64,000 nt of DNA from Nocardioides sp. Its GTDB lineage: Bacteria > Actinomycetota > Actinomycetes > Propionibacteriales > Nocardioidaceae. This document shows positions 17,254 through 25,936 of this stretch, piece after piece. The position numbers and the translations under genes were made by a program. Location: NCBI RefSeq assembly GCF_014360585.1, contig NZ_JACIXG010000008.1:1-64000 (forward strand). Reading direction: 5' to 3'. Each line of letters opens with the position of its first letter. The stretch's first letter is position 1. The notes beneath the pieces are model-generated. The model made no database searches, was not told the DNA's origin, and saw only the letters and a program-made list of their open reading frames with translations.

Positions 17254-17294
17254 TGTGGAGCGTCATACGCACCGGGTGCGTATGACGCTCCACA
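17254..17294. terminator. Perfect 41-bp palindrome after the MerR gene
   Basis: Arms 17254-17273 and 17275-17294 are exact 20-bp inverted repeats (TGTGGAGCGTCATACGCACC) around a single G, only 5 nt past the MerR-type gene stop on the minus strand. It can act as a terminator for that gene. The perfect match without a spacer is unusual for a simple terminator. Confidence 0.7.
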
Positions 17295-17299
17295 CCTGC

Positions 17300-18094
17300 C
17301 TACTTCACCGGCTGCTGCAGCTCGGTGATCCAGGCATCAGCGTCATCCGGCATCTCGAGGTAGACCTCGCGGCACGGGCCGGCGAACTCGAGGCCGGAGT
17401 CGGTGACGTGGCGGGCCAGCTCCTGCCAGGCCTCGCCGATGCGCGTCATCGGCCCACGGTAGATCGCCGTGACGGCACGGTCGTACGCCGGCAGCGTCCC
17501 GACCTCGAGTCCGTCCAGGGCCCTGCCGCCGAGGTCCGCTCCTGCGCCGAAGGTCATCCCGTCACCGACGGCGTCGTACCAGCCGATCGCCGGACCGGAC
17601 GGCTCGATGCCAGCAGCAGCGAAGGTGCCGTAGACCCGGTCGAAGAGTGGGCCCACCCGCTGCCCGATCTCGGCGATCTCGTCGACACGGTCGGTGAGCT
17701 GGGTGAGAGTGAGCGCAGCGAGCGGCTTCTCGGTGTAGGTGAGGGTGGACATGGCATCTCCTTCCAACAGTCGGAGACGTCGCTCCACCTCGCCGAGCCG
17801 CCGGCCGTCGGCGTCGATCTGCGAGCGCAGCTCGTCGCGACGCCGCTGCAGCAGCGTCGCCACCTCGGCCGGTGTGCGGCCCTCGTCGAGCAGGTCACCG
17901 ACCTCCTCGAGCGAGAACCCCAGCGACCGGAAGGCCACCAGGGCGTCGGCCCGCGCCAGCAGCGCCGGCTCGTAGAACCGGTAGCCGCTGTGCGGGTCGA
18001 CGAAGGACGGCGAGAGCAGGCCGAGAGCGTCGTAGTGCCTCAGCATGCGCACCGACACCCCGGCGAAGCGGGCGAAGTCTCCGATACTCAACAT
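17300..18094 (-). CDS. MerR family regulator with GyrI-like effector domain
   Basis: A 264-residue regulator. Residues 1-70 are the MerR winged helix: MLSIGDFARFAGVSVRMLRH, then YRFYEPALLARADALVAFR. A coiled coil (~75-112) follows, and residues ~118-264 form a GyrI-like (BmrR-type) ligand-binding domain. This class binds hydrophobic cations or drugs and often controls an exporter or itself. No exporter is adjacent; a 19-bp-spaced promoter with an internal dyad just upstream points to autoregulation. Confidence 0.88.
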   Translation of the reverse strand: MLSIGDFARFAGVSVRMLRHYDALGLLSPSFVDPHSGYRFYEPALLARADALVAFRSLGFSLEEVGDLLDEGRTPAEVATLLQRRRDELRSQIDADGRRLGEVERRLRLLEGDAMSTLTYTEKPLAALTLTQLTDRVDEIAEIGQRVGPLFDRVYGTFAAAGIEPSGPAIGWYDAVGDGMTFGAGADLGGRALDGLEVGTLPAYDRAVTAIYRGPMTRIGEAWQELARHVTDSGLEFAGPCREVYLEMPDDADAWITELQQPVK

Positions 18095-18103
18095 GACGCC
18101 GTC

Positions 18104-18134
18104 AGCCCATCGCCTGACACTGTGTGAGGGTCAA
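18104..18134 (-). promoter_or_regulatory. MerR-type promoter with 19-bp spacer and dyad
   Basis: On the minus strand TTGACC (18134-18129) and TGGGCT (18109-18104) are separated by 19 bp, and the spacer holds the imperfect dyad CTCACACAGTGTCAG (18114-18128). MerR proteins characteristically act on such over-long spacers. The -10 match is weak, so the exact hexamer may differ. Confidence 0.5.
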
Positions 18135-18148
18135 CTGCTCTGTCCGAA

Positions 18149-20173
18149 CTACTCCACGGGGACCCGGGCCTCGATCTCGGCGAGCCAGGCCGCCGGCGAG
18201 GCGTCGGAGGGCATCCGCCAGTCACCGCGGGGCGACATGGTGCCGCCATTGGAGACCTTGGGACCGTTCGGCAGCGCCGAACGCTTGAACTGGTTGGCGA
18301 AGAAGCGCTTCACGAAGACCTCGAGCCAGGTCCGGATCTCCTTCATCTCGTACGCCGTCCGCTTCTCCTCCGGGAACCCCGGCGGCCACTCGCCGGCCTC
18401 GATGTCGTGCCAGGCGTTCCAGGCCAGGTAGGCGATCTTCGAGGGCGTGAAGCCGTTGCGGACGGTGTGGAAGAGGGTGAAGTCCTGCAGGGCGTACGGG
18501 CCGATCTTCTGCTCGGTCGACTGCATCTCCTCCCCCGGCACGAGCTCGGGCGAGATCTCCTGGTCGAGGATCTCCTGGAGGACCTGGTCGGCGGCGCCGT
18601 CGAACTGCTCGGTCGTGATGACCCAGCGGATCAGGTGCTGGATCAGGGTCTTCGGCACGCCGGCGTTGACGCCGTAGTGCGACATCTGGTCGCCGACCCC
18701 GTACGTCGCCCAGCCGAGCGCGAGCTCGGAGAGGTCGCCGGTGCCGAGCACGATGCCGCCGCGCTGGTTGGCGATGCGGAAGAGGAAGTCCGTACGCAGC
18801 CCCGCCTGCACGTTCTCGAACGTCACGTCGTAGACCGGCTCGCCGTCGCCGGCCGGGTGGCCGATCTCCTTGAGCATCTGGGTCGCCGTCGGCCGGATGT
18901 CGAGCGTCTCGTAGGTCGTGCCGAGGGCCTCCATCAGCTTGATCGCGTTGGACTTGGTGTCGTCCGAGGTCGCGAAGCCGGGCATGGTGAACGCCAGGAT
19001 GTCGCTCGCCGGACGCCTGAGCCGCTCCATCGCCTTGGCCGCCACGATCAGCGCATGGGTGGAGTCGAGCCCACCCGAGACGCCGATGACGATCTTGGTG
19101 TCCGGACCGATCGACTGGAGCCGCTTCTCGAGCCCCGAGACCTGGATGTTGTACGCCTCGTAGCACTCCAGCGCGAGCTTGTCGGGGTCGTCGGGGACGA
19201 ACGGGAACCGGTCGACCTTGCGTCGCAGCCCACCACCGGTGAGCGGCGGGCTGAGCTCGAACTCGATCTCGGAGTGGTAGGCCCCCTCTGCCCGGCGGTT
19301 GTCGTCGAAGGTGCCCTGCCGGATCCGCTCGGCACGGATCCGCTCCAGGTCGACGTCGACCACCGTTCGCCGCGGACCGTCCGGGAACCGCTCGGTCTCC
19401 CCCAGGAGCTCGCCGAGCTCGTACGCCATCGTCTGCCCGTCCCAGGAGAGGTCGGTCGTCGACTCGCCCGGCCCGGCGGCGGTGTAGACGTACGCCGCGC
19501 TGCACCGGGCGGAGGCCGACTGGACCAGGAGACGGCGGGCATCGGAGCGCCCGACGGTGACCGGGCTCGCGGAGAGGTTGAGCAGCACGGTCGCACCGGC
19601 CAGGGCGGCCTTGGCGCTCGGCGGCACCGGGACCCACATGTCCTCGCAGATCTCGACGTGGAAGACGAGATCCTTGACGTCGGTGCACCGGAAGAGCAGC
19701 TCGTTGCTGAGCGGCACCTCCTCGCCGCCGAGCATGATGGTGCCGTCGGCGCCGTGGCCGGCTCCGTACCAGCGCTTCTCGTAGAACTCTCGGTAGTTCG
19801 GGAGGTGGGTCTTGGGCACCACCCCCAGCACCTCGCCGCCGTGGATCACGACAGCGGTGTTGAGCACCCGGTCGCCGTGGCGCAGCGGGGCGCCGACGAC
19901 GATCACCGACAGCAGCTCCTCGGAGGCCACCACGATCGCGCTGATCGCGGCGCGTACGGCATCGAGGAGGGTCCGTTGCAGGACGAGGTCGTCGATCGAG
20001 TAGCCCGAGAGGCACAGCTCCGGGAAGACCGCGACCGCGACCCCCTCGTCGGAGCACTCGCGCGCCTGCGCGATCACCTCGCGCGCGTTGGCCGCCGGGT
20101 CGGCGACGGAGATCGGGATGGTGCACGCCGCGACCCGTGCGAATCCATGGGAGTAGGCGGAGTAGAAGTCCAC
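18149..20173 (-). CDS. nadE: Glutamine-dependent NAD+ synthetase
   Basis: A 674-residue two-domain enzyme converting nicotinic acid adenine dinucleotide to NAD+ with glutamine as ammonia source. The N-terminal nitrilase-like glutaminase shows Glu52 (FPELCLSGY), Lys121 (VVPKTHLPNYREF) and Cys176 (VEICEDMWVP), the same numbering as in Mycobacterium tuberculosis NadE. The synthetase domain has the GVSGGLDSTHAL pyrophosphatase loop. The length is normal for actinobacteria. It starts with MDFYSAYSHGF. Confidence 0.96.
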   Translation of the reverse strand: MDFYSAYSHGFARVAACTIPISVADPAANAREVIAQARECSDEGVAVAVFPELCLSGYSIDDLVLQRTLLDAVRAAISAIVVASEELLSVIVVGAPLRHGDRVLNTAVVIHGGEVLGVVPKTHLPNYREFYEKRWYGAGHGADGTIMLGGEEVPLSNELLFRCTDVKDLVFHVEICEDMWVPVPPSAKAALAGATVLLNLSASPVTVGRSDARRLLVQSASARCSAAYVYTAAGPGESTTDLSWDGQTMAYELGELLGETERFPDGPRRTVVDVDLERIRAERIRQGTFDDNRRAEGAYHSEIEFELSPPLTGGGLRRKVDRFPFVPDDPDKLALECYEAYNIQVSGLEKRLQSIGPDTKIVIGVSGGLDSTHALIVAAKAMERLRRPASDILAFTMPGFATSDDTKSNAIKLMEALGTTYETLDIRPTATQMLKEIGHPAGDGEPVYDVTFENVQAGLRTDFLFRIANQRGGIVLGTGDLSELALGWATYGVGDQMSHYGVNAGVPKTLIQHLIRWVITTEQFDGAADQVLQEILDQEISPELVPGEEMQSTEQKIGPYALQDFTLFHTVRNGFTPSKIAYLAWNAWHDIEAGEWPPGFPEEKRTAYEMKEIRTWLEVFVKRFFANQFKRSALPNGPKVSNGGTMSPRGDWRMPSDASPAAWLAEIEARVPVE

Positions 20174-20234
20174 ACCCCGAGTCTAGGGTCTGGTCAGCCA
20201 ACCACCCGACGCCCGCCGCCGACGGCGGACCACC

Positions 20235-21302
20235 TCAGGACAGCTCGCGGATGCGGACGTTGCGGTAGGACACCACGTCCGGAGTGCTGCCGTGCGCCTG
20301 GATCCCGACATGACCGGTCAGTCCCCGGCTGCTGGAGTCGGGGTCGTTCGGACGACCGGGGAACGGCAGACCGGGCAGGTTCTCGAACTCGTTGATCACG
20401 ACACCGTTGCGGATCACCGTGTAGTTCTGCCCGACGACGCGGATCTCGAGGTCGTTCCAGGTGCCCTTCGGGGTCGGACGCGCCTGGGCCAGGTCGAGGT
20501 CGGCGAAGCCGTAGATCGACCCGGTCTTGCGGGGGTCGTTGCTGCCACCCTCCGGCGAGTCGTTGACCTGGATCTCGTGGCCACAGTTGACCGCGATCCA
20601 GGAGAGGTTGCCGGTCTCGCCGCCGTTGAACGTGGTCGGGCAGCCCTCGACCGGGCCCCACAGCTCGGGGAAGCGCACCTGGACGCCGCTGTTCCCGCGG
20701 GTCGTACCGGGTGCGTCGTCGCGGAACTGCAGTCGCAGGGAGAAGTCGCCGTACTCCTTCTCCGGATACCACAGGGTCCCGAACCCACCGCCGGCTCCGG
20801 CACGGCTGCGGATGGTGCCGTCCGACACCAGGTCGAACCCGCCGTCGCCGGCATAGGCCCAGTCGTCGAAGGAGTCGGCCGAGCCGTCGAAGAGCGAGTC
20901 GTACCCCTCGACCTTCCCGACCTGCGAGCGGGCGGCGGCGGACTGCAGCTGGCTCGCCTCCGTCCGCGTGACCTCGCCGGTGGCGACGAGCTCGGCGGTG
21001 ACGCTGCGTACGTGGGCCACGAAGGCCCCGTGAGTCGGCCAGGTCCGCTCGTCGTCGATGACGTCGTTGATGGTGCAGCCGGAGCTCAGGGCGCTGTTGG
21101 CGACGCCGCTGTCGAGGTCGAGGAAGACCACGCTCGAGCGGGTATCGGGCGCCGCACAGGTCATGGTCGTCGCGGACGCTTCGGCAGGGGTCGCGGAGGC
21201 GGCTCCGATCGGGCTACCCAGGCACAGGGCGGTGATCCCGAGGACGGCTGACCCGACGGCGAGCCGGGTCCGCGGGCGGCGTGAGGGGAGAGAGTGAGAC
21301 AT
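20235..21302 (-). CDS. Secreted DUF1080 (3-keto-disaccharide hydrolase-like) protein
   Basis: A 355-residue protein. Residues 1-38 are a signal peptide (arginine-rich start, TRLAVGSAVLGITALCLGSP core, ASATPAEA end). The C-terminal ~190 residues are a DUF1080 jelly roll: SLFDGSADSFDDWAY, GTLWYPEKEYGDFSLRLQF, RGNSGVQVRFPE, GHEIQVND and GSIYGF are its usual markers. DUF1080 domains have been shown in some bacteria to hydrolyse 3-keto-glycosides. The segment between signal peptide and domain is unassigned. Exported, probably acting on plant or microbial sugars (inference). Confidence 0.83.
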   Translation of the reverse strand: MSHSLPSRRPRTRLAVGSAVLGITALCLGSPIGAASATPAEASATTMTCAAPDTRSSVVFLDLDSGVANSALSSGCTINDVIDDERTWPTHGAFVAHVRSVTAELVATGEVTRTEASQLQSAAARSQVGKVEGYDSLFDGSADSFDDWAYAGDGGFDLVSDGTIRSRAGAGGGFGTLWYPEKEYGDFSLRLQFRDDAPGTTRGNSGVQVRFPELWGPVEGCPTTFNGGETGNLSWIAVNCGHEIQVNDSPEGGSNDPRKTGSIYGFADLDLAQARPTPKGTWNDLEIRVVGQNYTVIRNGVVINEFENLPGLPFPGRPNDPDSSSRGLTGHVGIQAHGSTPDVVSYRNVRIRELS

Positions 21303-21451
21303 CGAGACTCCGTACGTCGGGACGCCGAAGGGATTGTGATGGGCGTCACGCCGGATGCTAGTGCCGCCCGCCGTCGACTTTCAACCGTTCCCGAACGACT
21401 TTCGCCGACAATCTTCGAAAGTGCCCCGAGCTGCCCAGCCGGACGGCGCGT

Positions 21452-22063
21452 TCAACCGCTGAGATGCTCCGAACGCAGCCGGGACATGACGATGGCGTCG
21501 ACGTAGCCGTCGTCGTAGCGCAGCGCCTCGCGCTGGACACCCTCGACGCTGAACCCGGCCTTCTCGTAGGTCCGCTGCGCCCGGGGGTTGAACGCGTAGA
21601 CGCAGAGCTCGATCCGGTTCAGCACCGTGGTGCGGAAGCAGTGGTCGACGATCAGCTGCGTGGCCTCGGTGCCGAGGCCACGGTTGCGGCCGTCGGGTCC
21701 GATGAGGATGCGGAAGTTCGCCGAGCGGTTGCTGGTGTCGACCTCGTTGATGACCGCCTCACCGACGAGCTTTCCGGTGCCCTGGTCGACGATGGCGAGG
21801 TCGAGCCGATCCGTCTGGTCGTTGCGGGTCGCGTACCACTCCCGCAGCTGCTCGTCCGGAACCGCGCTCGCGGCGTCGGACTCCTCAGCCTCCGCGTCGC
21901 CGTTGACCGAACCGGTCAGCCTCAGCACCTCGGGGTCGGCGAGGATCCGCGCCATCGTGTCGATGTCACCGTCAGCGAACGGCCGGAGGACGACCGCACT
22001 TCCGACGAGCGTGGGCTTCTCGGCGAACCAACCTGCATCTGTGTCACTCACGGCGCTGATCAT
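21452..22063 (-). CDS. GNAT acetyltransferase, RimJ/RimL-like
   Basis: A 203-residue GNAT protein. It begins with the TLVGSAVVLRPFADGDIDTM opening of RimJ/RimL-type N-acetyltransferases, has a LVGEAVINEVDTSNRSANF beta-strand pair, the acetyl-CoA loop NRGLGTEATQLIV and the C-terminal FNPRAQRTYEKAGF. Family members acetylate ribosomal protein termini or small molecules such as antibiotics. The substrate is not indicated by context. An in-frame GTG four codons downstream is an alternative start. Confidence 0.85.
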   Translation of the reverse strand: MISAVSDTDAGWFAEKPTLVGSAVVLRPFADGDIDTMARILADPEVLRLTGSVNGDAEAEESDAASAVPDEQLREWYATRNDQTDRLDLAIVDQGTGKLVGEAVINEVDTSNRSANFRILIGPDGRNRGLGTEATQLIVDHCFRTTVLNRIELCVYAFNPRAQRTYEKAGFSVEGVQREALRYDDGYVDAIVMSRLRSEHLSG

Positions 22064-22113
22064 CCACGGTCACTGCTCCCGGTCGCATCCGGGATTTCCC
22101 GAGACGGCGATCA

Positions 22114-22197
22114 AGCGGCCACGAGCGGAGCTCGATCTGCTGCGACACGCCCAGGAGATCGGCGTGTCTCAGCAGATCTCGGGACCTTGTGGCCGCT
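22114..22197. terminator. Long imperfect inverted repeat
   Basis: Arms of 38 and 37 nt (22114-22151 and 22161-22197) share AGCGGCCAC at the base and GACACGCC at the top around a 9-nt loop, with mismatches in the middle. It lies between the galE stop and the GNAT start, both minus strand, so a terminator for galE is the simplest role. Confidence 0.6.
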
Positions 22198-22230
22198 CTG
22201 CTCACGCCGAGGTTGGTGGCGAGCAGCAGG

Positions 22231-23232
22231 TCAGTAGCCAAGGACTTTCTTACGCTTCTCGGCCCACGCCAGCGACGAGGCAATTGCCTCGTCGAGGGTG
22301 GACTCCGCCTTCCAGCCGAGGAGTTCGAGCGCCTTGTCAGCGTTCGCGAAGGCGCCGACGGCGTCGCCGGGGCGCGGCGGGGCCTCGGTGGTGGGGATCG
22401 AACGGCCGACGACCCGCTCGACGGCGGCGATCATCTCCCGGACGGTGACTCCGTCGCCGGCACCGATGTTGATGTAGGTGCTGGTCTCGCCGGTCGTCTC
22501 CAGGACCGAGTCGAACTCTTCGACCGCGCATACGTGGGCCTTGGCCAAGTCCCAGGCGTGCAGGTAGTCGCGCACACCCGTGCCGTCGCGGGTGGGGTGG
22601 TCGACGCCCGTGATGGTGAACGAGTCGCGCTCTCCGAGCGCGGTCTGGGCGAGGATCGGGACAACGTGGGTGGCGTCGCGCAAGTGGTAGCCGGACGCCA
22701 GGTCCGGGTCGGCGCCGATCGGGTTGAAGTAGCGCAGGATGATCGCACGCAGGTCGCTGGCAGCGGCCATGTCCTCCAGCACCTGCTCCATCATCCGCTT
22801 GGTTCGAGCGTACGGAGACGTCGGCTCGACCGCGTCGTTCTCGCGTACCTCCAACTCCGGCTTGAGCGCGTAGAGCGAGGCTGTGGAGGAGAAGACCAGA
22901 CGGGTCTTACCGAGCGCGGTCAGCTCGTCGAAGAGCTCGAGCGACTTGGCGACGTTGTCGCGGTAGTACTCGTAGGGAAGCGCCACCGACTCCGGCACCA
23001 CGATCCTCGCGGCCATGTGGATCGTCGCGTCGAGATCCGGGTGCTCGTCGAGGATCCGCCTCAACAGCGCACGGTCCGCGATGTCGCCCTCGTAGAAGAT
23101 CCTTCCGTCGGCGTACTTCCGTGGGCCGACGATCAGTGAGTCCAAGATGACGGGCGTGTGGCCTGCCGTCTCGAGTGCCTTTGCAGTGACCGAGCCGAGG
23201 TAGCCGGCGCCGCCGGTGATCAGGATCTTCAT
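22231..23232 (-). CDS. galE: UDP-glucose 4-epimerase
   Basis: A 333-residue extended short-chain dehydrogenase/reductase. The NAD loop is GGAGYLG (7-13); the catalytic YxxxK is Tyr141-Lys145 (SPYARTK) with the serine/threonine of FSSTASLY before it; RYFNPIGADP and GVRDYLHAWDLAKAH are typical GalE substrate segments. It interconverts UDP-glucose and UDP-galactose for cell-wall sugars. It appears to be a single gene, closed by a large hairpin. Confidence 0.92.
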   Translation of the reverse strand: MKILITGGAGYLGSVTAKALETAGHTPVILDSLIVGPRKYADGRIFYEGDIADRALLRRILDEHPDLDATIHMAARIVVPESVALPYEYYRDNVAKSLELFDELTALGKTRLVFSSTASLYALKPELEVRENDAVEPTSPYARTKRMMEQVLEDMAAASDLRAIILRYFNPIGADPDLASGYHLRDATHVVPILAQTALGERDSFTITGVDHPTRDGTGVRDYLHAWDLAKAHVCAVEEFDSVLETTGETSTYINIGAGDGVTVREMIAAVERVVGRSIPTTEAPPRPGDAVGAFANADKALELLGWKAESTLDEAIASSLAWAEKRKKVLGY

Positions 23233-23314
23233 GACGCGGGAGGCTACAACCTGTATGTCAATAGCCGACGATAACCAGGAGCGCCGCGGCTGTCGTTCCC
23301 TCTAGCGTGGACGT

Positions 23315-23851
23315 GTGCTGATCCGACATGAACGTCCCGAGGACGTGGCCGCTATCCGAGCGGTCACCGCCGCAGCCTTCACCGAGGTGGAGCACTCGGC
23401 GCCGTCGGTCGAGGCCGATGGGACGCCTGGAGAGGCGACGCTGGTGGGGTGGCTGCGTGAGGACGCCGGCTGGGTCCCGGAGCTGTCGATGGTCGCCGAG
23501 GCGGACGGTGAGGTGGTCGGCCATGTGGTGTGTACGCGTGGTGAGCTCGCCGGCCGGCCCGCGCTCGGCCTCGGGCCGGTGAGCGTCTCCCCGGCCACGC
23601 AGCGGTCCGGGATCGGCTCGGCGCTGATGCACGCGGTCCTCGGCGCCGCCGACGCGCTTGGCGAGCCGGTCGTCGTGCTCCTCGGCTCCCCCGACTACTA
23701 CGGCCGTTTCGGCTTCGTACCCGCCGCAGAGCTCGGGATCGAGGCGCCCGAGCCCGCGTGGGGCGACTACTTCCAGGCACGGCCGCTGGCGGCGTACGAC
23801 CCGTCCGTCCGCGGGAGGTTCACCTACGCCGCGCCCTTCGACCGGCTGTGA
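23315..23851 (+). CDS. GNAT family N-acetyltransferase
   Basis: A 178-residue protein of the YhbS-like GNAT branch. It opens with IRHERPEDVAAIRAVTAAAF, has GLGPVSVSPATQRSGIGSAL as the acetyl-CoA binding loop, and the YYGRFGFVPAAELGI end typical of this branch. The start is GTG. No neighbour suggests a substrate. Confidence 0.88.
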   Translation: MLIRHERPEDVAAIRAVTAAAFTEVEHSAPSVEADGTPGEATLVGWLREDAGWVPELSMVAEADGEVVGHVVCTRGELAGRPALGLGPVSVSPATQRSGIGSALMHAVLGAADALGEPVVVLLGSPDYYGRFGFVPAAELGIEAPEPAWGDYFQARPLAAYDPSVRGRFTYAAPFDRL

Positions 23852-23968
23852 ACGAGCGCGGGCGGCGAACGTGATCACCGCCACAGCGCGGTGAGATCAT
23901 CTGGATCTAGGCTGGAGACAGTCCGTGGACTCCATCAGGGAGCTGCGAGATGACACCAGAAAGGCTCG

Positions 23969-24841
23969 ATGATGAGCACGAATCCCTCTGCTGAGGAGAC
24001 CGCGCCCTACGGCACCGGTGCTGCTGCCAGCGCGCCGACCAAGCCCGTACGCAAGGTGCGCACGCATCATCTTCGCGAGATGAAGCAGCGTGGCGACAAG
24101 ATCACGATGCTGACCTCCTACGACATGTACTCCGCCCAGATCTTCGACGAGGCCGGCGTCGACCTGCTGCTCGTCGGCGACTCGGCCTCCAACAACGTCC
24201 TCGGCAACGAGACGTCGCTTCCGGTGACCGTGGACGAGTTGCTCCCCCTGACCCGTGCGGTCTCGCGCAGCGTGAAGCGGGCGATGGTCGTCGGCGACCT
24301 GCCGTTCGGCTCCTACCAGGCCTCGCCGGAGCAGGGCTACCTGACCGCGGTGCGGTTCATGAAGGAGGCCGGCGCGCACTGCGTGAAGCTCGAGGGCGGC
24401 GCCGAGATGGCCCCGGTGATCAAGAAGCTGGTCGAGGGCGGCATCCCGGTCATCGCCCACATCGGCTTCACCCCGCAGTCCGAGCACGTGCTCGGCGGCT
24501 ACCGCGTCCAGGGCCGCGGCGACACCTCCGACCGGATCATCGACGACGCCAAGGCCGTCCAGGAGGCGGGCGCGTTCGCGGTCGTGATGGAGATGGTCCC
24601 CGGCGACGTCGCCGCGCAGATCACCAAGGAGCTCGACATCCCCACGATCGGGATCGGGGCCGGCCCCGACTGCGACGGTCAGGTGCTGGTCTGGCAGGAC
24701 GCCTTCGGGATGCGCGGCGGCAAGATGGCGCGGTTCGTGAAGCAGTACGCCGACGTGAAGTCGGTCCTCTCCGAAGGCGCCGAGGCCTACATCTCCGACG
24801 TCAAGGGCTCCACCTTCCCCGGCCCCGAGCACACCTTCTGA
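23969..24841 (+). CDS. panB: 3-methyl-2-oxobutanoate hydroxymethyltransferase
   Basis: A 290-residue ketopantoate hydroxymethyltransferase, first step of pantothenate synthesis, using methylene-tetrahydrofolate. The barrel shows KITMLTSYDMYSAQIFDEAG, LLVGDSASN (metal aspartate), VVGDLPFGSY, KLEGGAEM, AHIGFTPQS and the final IGAGPDCDGQVLVWQD. An N-terminal extension of ~30 residues precedes the core, usual in actinobacteria. Two ATGs follow each other, so the start may be 23969 or 23972. Its nearness to nadE, glnA2 and glnE resembles the mycobacterial order. Confidence 0.95.
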   Translation: MMSTNPSAEETAPYGTGAAASAPTKPVRKVRTHHLREMKQRGDKITMLTSYDMYSAQIFDEAGVDLLLVGDSASNNVLGNETSLPVTVDELLPLTRAVSRSVKRAMVVGDLPFGSYQASPEQGYLTAVRFMKEAGAHCVKLEGGAEMAPVIKKLVEGGIPVIAHIGFTPQSEHVLGGYRVQGRGDTSDRIIDDAKAVQEAGAFAVVMEMVPGDVAAQITKELDIPTIGIGAGPDCDGQVLVWQDAFGMRGGKMARFVKQYADVKSVLSEGAEAYISDVKGSTFPGPEHTF

Positions 24842-24854
24842 TCCGCTCCGACAA

Positions 24855-24909
24855 AAGTGGTCAATCTGGGCCGTCAGTTGGCTCGCTGCCAGGCCCAGAT
24901 TGACCACTT
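24855..24909. repeat. Perfect 18-bp inverted repeat overlapping the DUF559-like gene end
   Basis: AAGTGGTCAATCTGGGCC (24855-24872) is repeated exactly inverted at 24892-24909. It follows panB by 13 nt and contains the last codons and stop of the minus-strand gene that begins at 25796. The arm shares CTGGGCC and TGGTC-ATC-type words with the hairpin upstream of that gene. It may be a bidirectional terminator or one boundary of a repeat-flanked unit. Confidence 0.7.
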
Positions 24910-25796
24910 CTCGGATCCTGTTCCCATCGGGAGCCCCGCCATAGGGCGTACCAGGCATCCAGGCGGGCCGGGTCGTAGCGACGGCCGAGCGCCTGGTCGG
25001 CCTCCCGCAGGATCATCGCGGCGCGGAAGCGGACGTCCGGCGCGACGTAGCCGTGTCGGATGTAGCCCGCCTCGGCGAGACGGGAGTCGCGGCGGCGGTC
25101 GCGCGCGTACTGACCACGGTCCCGATGGACCGCCCCGTCGTACTCCTGAAGGGTTCTGGTCCCGGTGATCAGCAGATCGGCTCGCGCCACGAACCGCCCT
25201 ACGGCGTCGAGCAGCTCGGCCTGAGGCTCGACCGGCACCTCGCACGCCAGGTGGAGCATGCGCAGCAGCGACTCCCACGGTGACTCCGACCTGCTGTCGG
25301 CCAGAGCCAGCGCCGCGCGCAGCCGCGGCCCGCCGCGGCGACCTTTCGCCACGTCCTCCAGGTCGTCGCGGGTGCAGCCCTGCTCGTGGAGCACGCCGTC
25401 CACGAGAACGACCAGGTCCAGCGTGCCCAGGCTCCGGGCTGCGGCGAGGACGGTCTCGGTGACCGTCGCGATCCGTACGCCGCCGATACCATGACTGTGC
25501 GGAGGCAGAGGGTGTCTGCTGACCTCGACCTGCGGCCTGCGCACCCGCACCCCGCGCGGGACGGAGATCTCGACCGGATGGTCTGGGGCCAACGGCGGCA
25601 GCCAGAGGTCGTACGCCGCTGCCGCGGTCAGCCCGGTGAAGACCGTGCCGTCGGGCAACCGCTCCGCCCAGGCCCGCATCCGGGCCCAGACCGGGTCCTC
25701 CTCACCGAGATCGCTCGCGAGCCGGACCCCGGCCCCGAGAGTCGTCCAACGGCCGCTCCGCCGTCGTGGCGCCCGTCGCGTCGTCGTCTTCCCCAT
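24861..25796 (-). CDS. DUF559-like / AbiEi-like actinobacterial protein
   Basis: A 311-residue protein of a common, multicopy actinobacterial family related to type IV toxin-antitoxin AbiEi and DUF559 proteins. After a basic start, FTGLTAAAAYDLWLPPL and a VEISVPRGVRVRR segment resemble the AbiEi N-terminal region; the C-terminal part (ARADLLITGTRTLQEYDGA, RRDSRLAEAGYIRHGYV) has the PD-(D/E)xK-like arrangement of DUF559, with an acidic residue, then EYDG, then a basic helix. No partner toxin is adjacent. The stop codon lies inside one hairpin and a related hairpin stands upstream. I start at MGKTTTRR; the frame is open further upstream without evidence of use. Confidence 0.65.
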   Translation of the reverse strand: MGKTTTRRAPRRRSGRWTTLGAGVRLASDLGEEDPVWARMRAWAERLPDGTVFTGLTAAAAYDLWLPPLAPDHPVEISVPRGVRVRRPQVEVSRHPLPPHSHGIGGVRIATVTETVLAAARSLGTLDLVVLVDGVLHEQGCTRDDLEDVAKGRRGGPRLRAALALADSRSESPWESLLRMLHLACEVPVEPQAELLDAVGRFVARADLLITGTRTLQEYDGAVHRDRGQYARDRRRDSRLAEAGYIRHGYVAPDVRFRAAMILREADQALGRRYDPARLDAWYALWRGSRWEQDPRSGQSGPGSEPTDGPD

Positions 25797-25868
25797 GCCT
25801 CCACCGTGTATCGGAGGCTGCACGCTCGCCATCCCATTTGCGGTCGCCTGTGGATAACCCGCCGCATC

Positions 25869-25923
25869 AACTGGTCGATCTGGGCCCGATCGCAGGATTC
25901 GCTCGGGCCCAAAGTGACCAGTT
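25869..25923. repeat. Inverted repeat upstream of the DUF559-like gene
   Basis: AACTGGTCGATCTGGGCCC-type left arm (25869-25889) pairs with 25903-25923, 21 nt each with about four mismatches near the middle. It is 72 nt before the gene start and close after the stop of the ion-channel gene. The TGGTC-RATCTGGGCC words match the hairpin at the other end of the gene. Confidence 0.6.
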
Positions 25924-25936
25924 TGTCCATGAACAG

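Noticed and set aside
22044-22283. 79-codon frame over the hairpin
   Set aside because: It is only the translation of the inverted repeat between the GNAT gene and galE.
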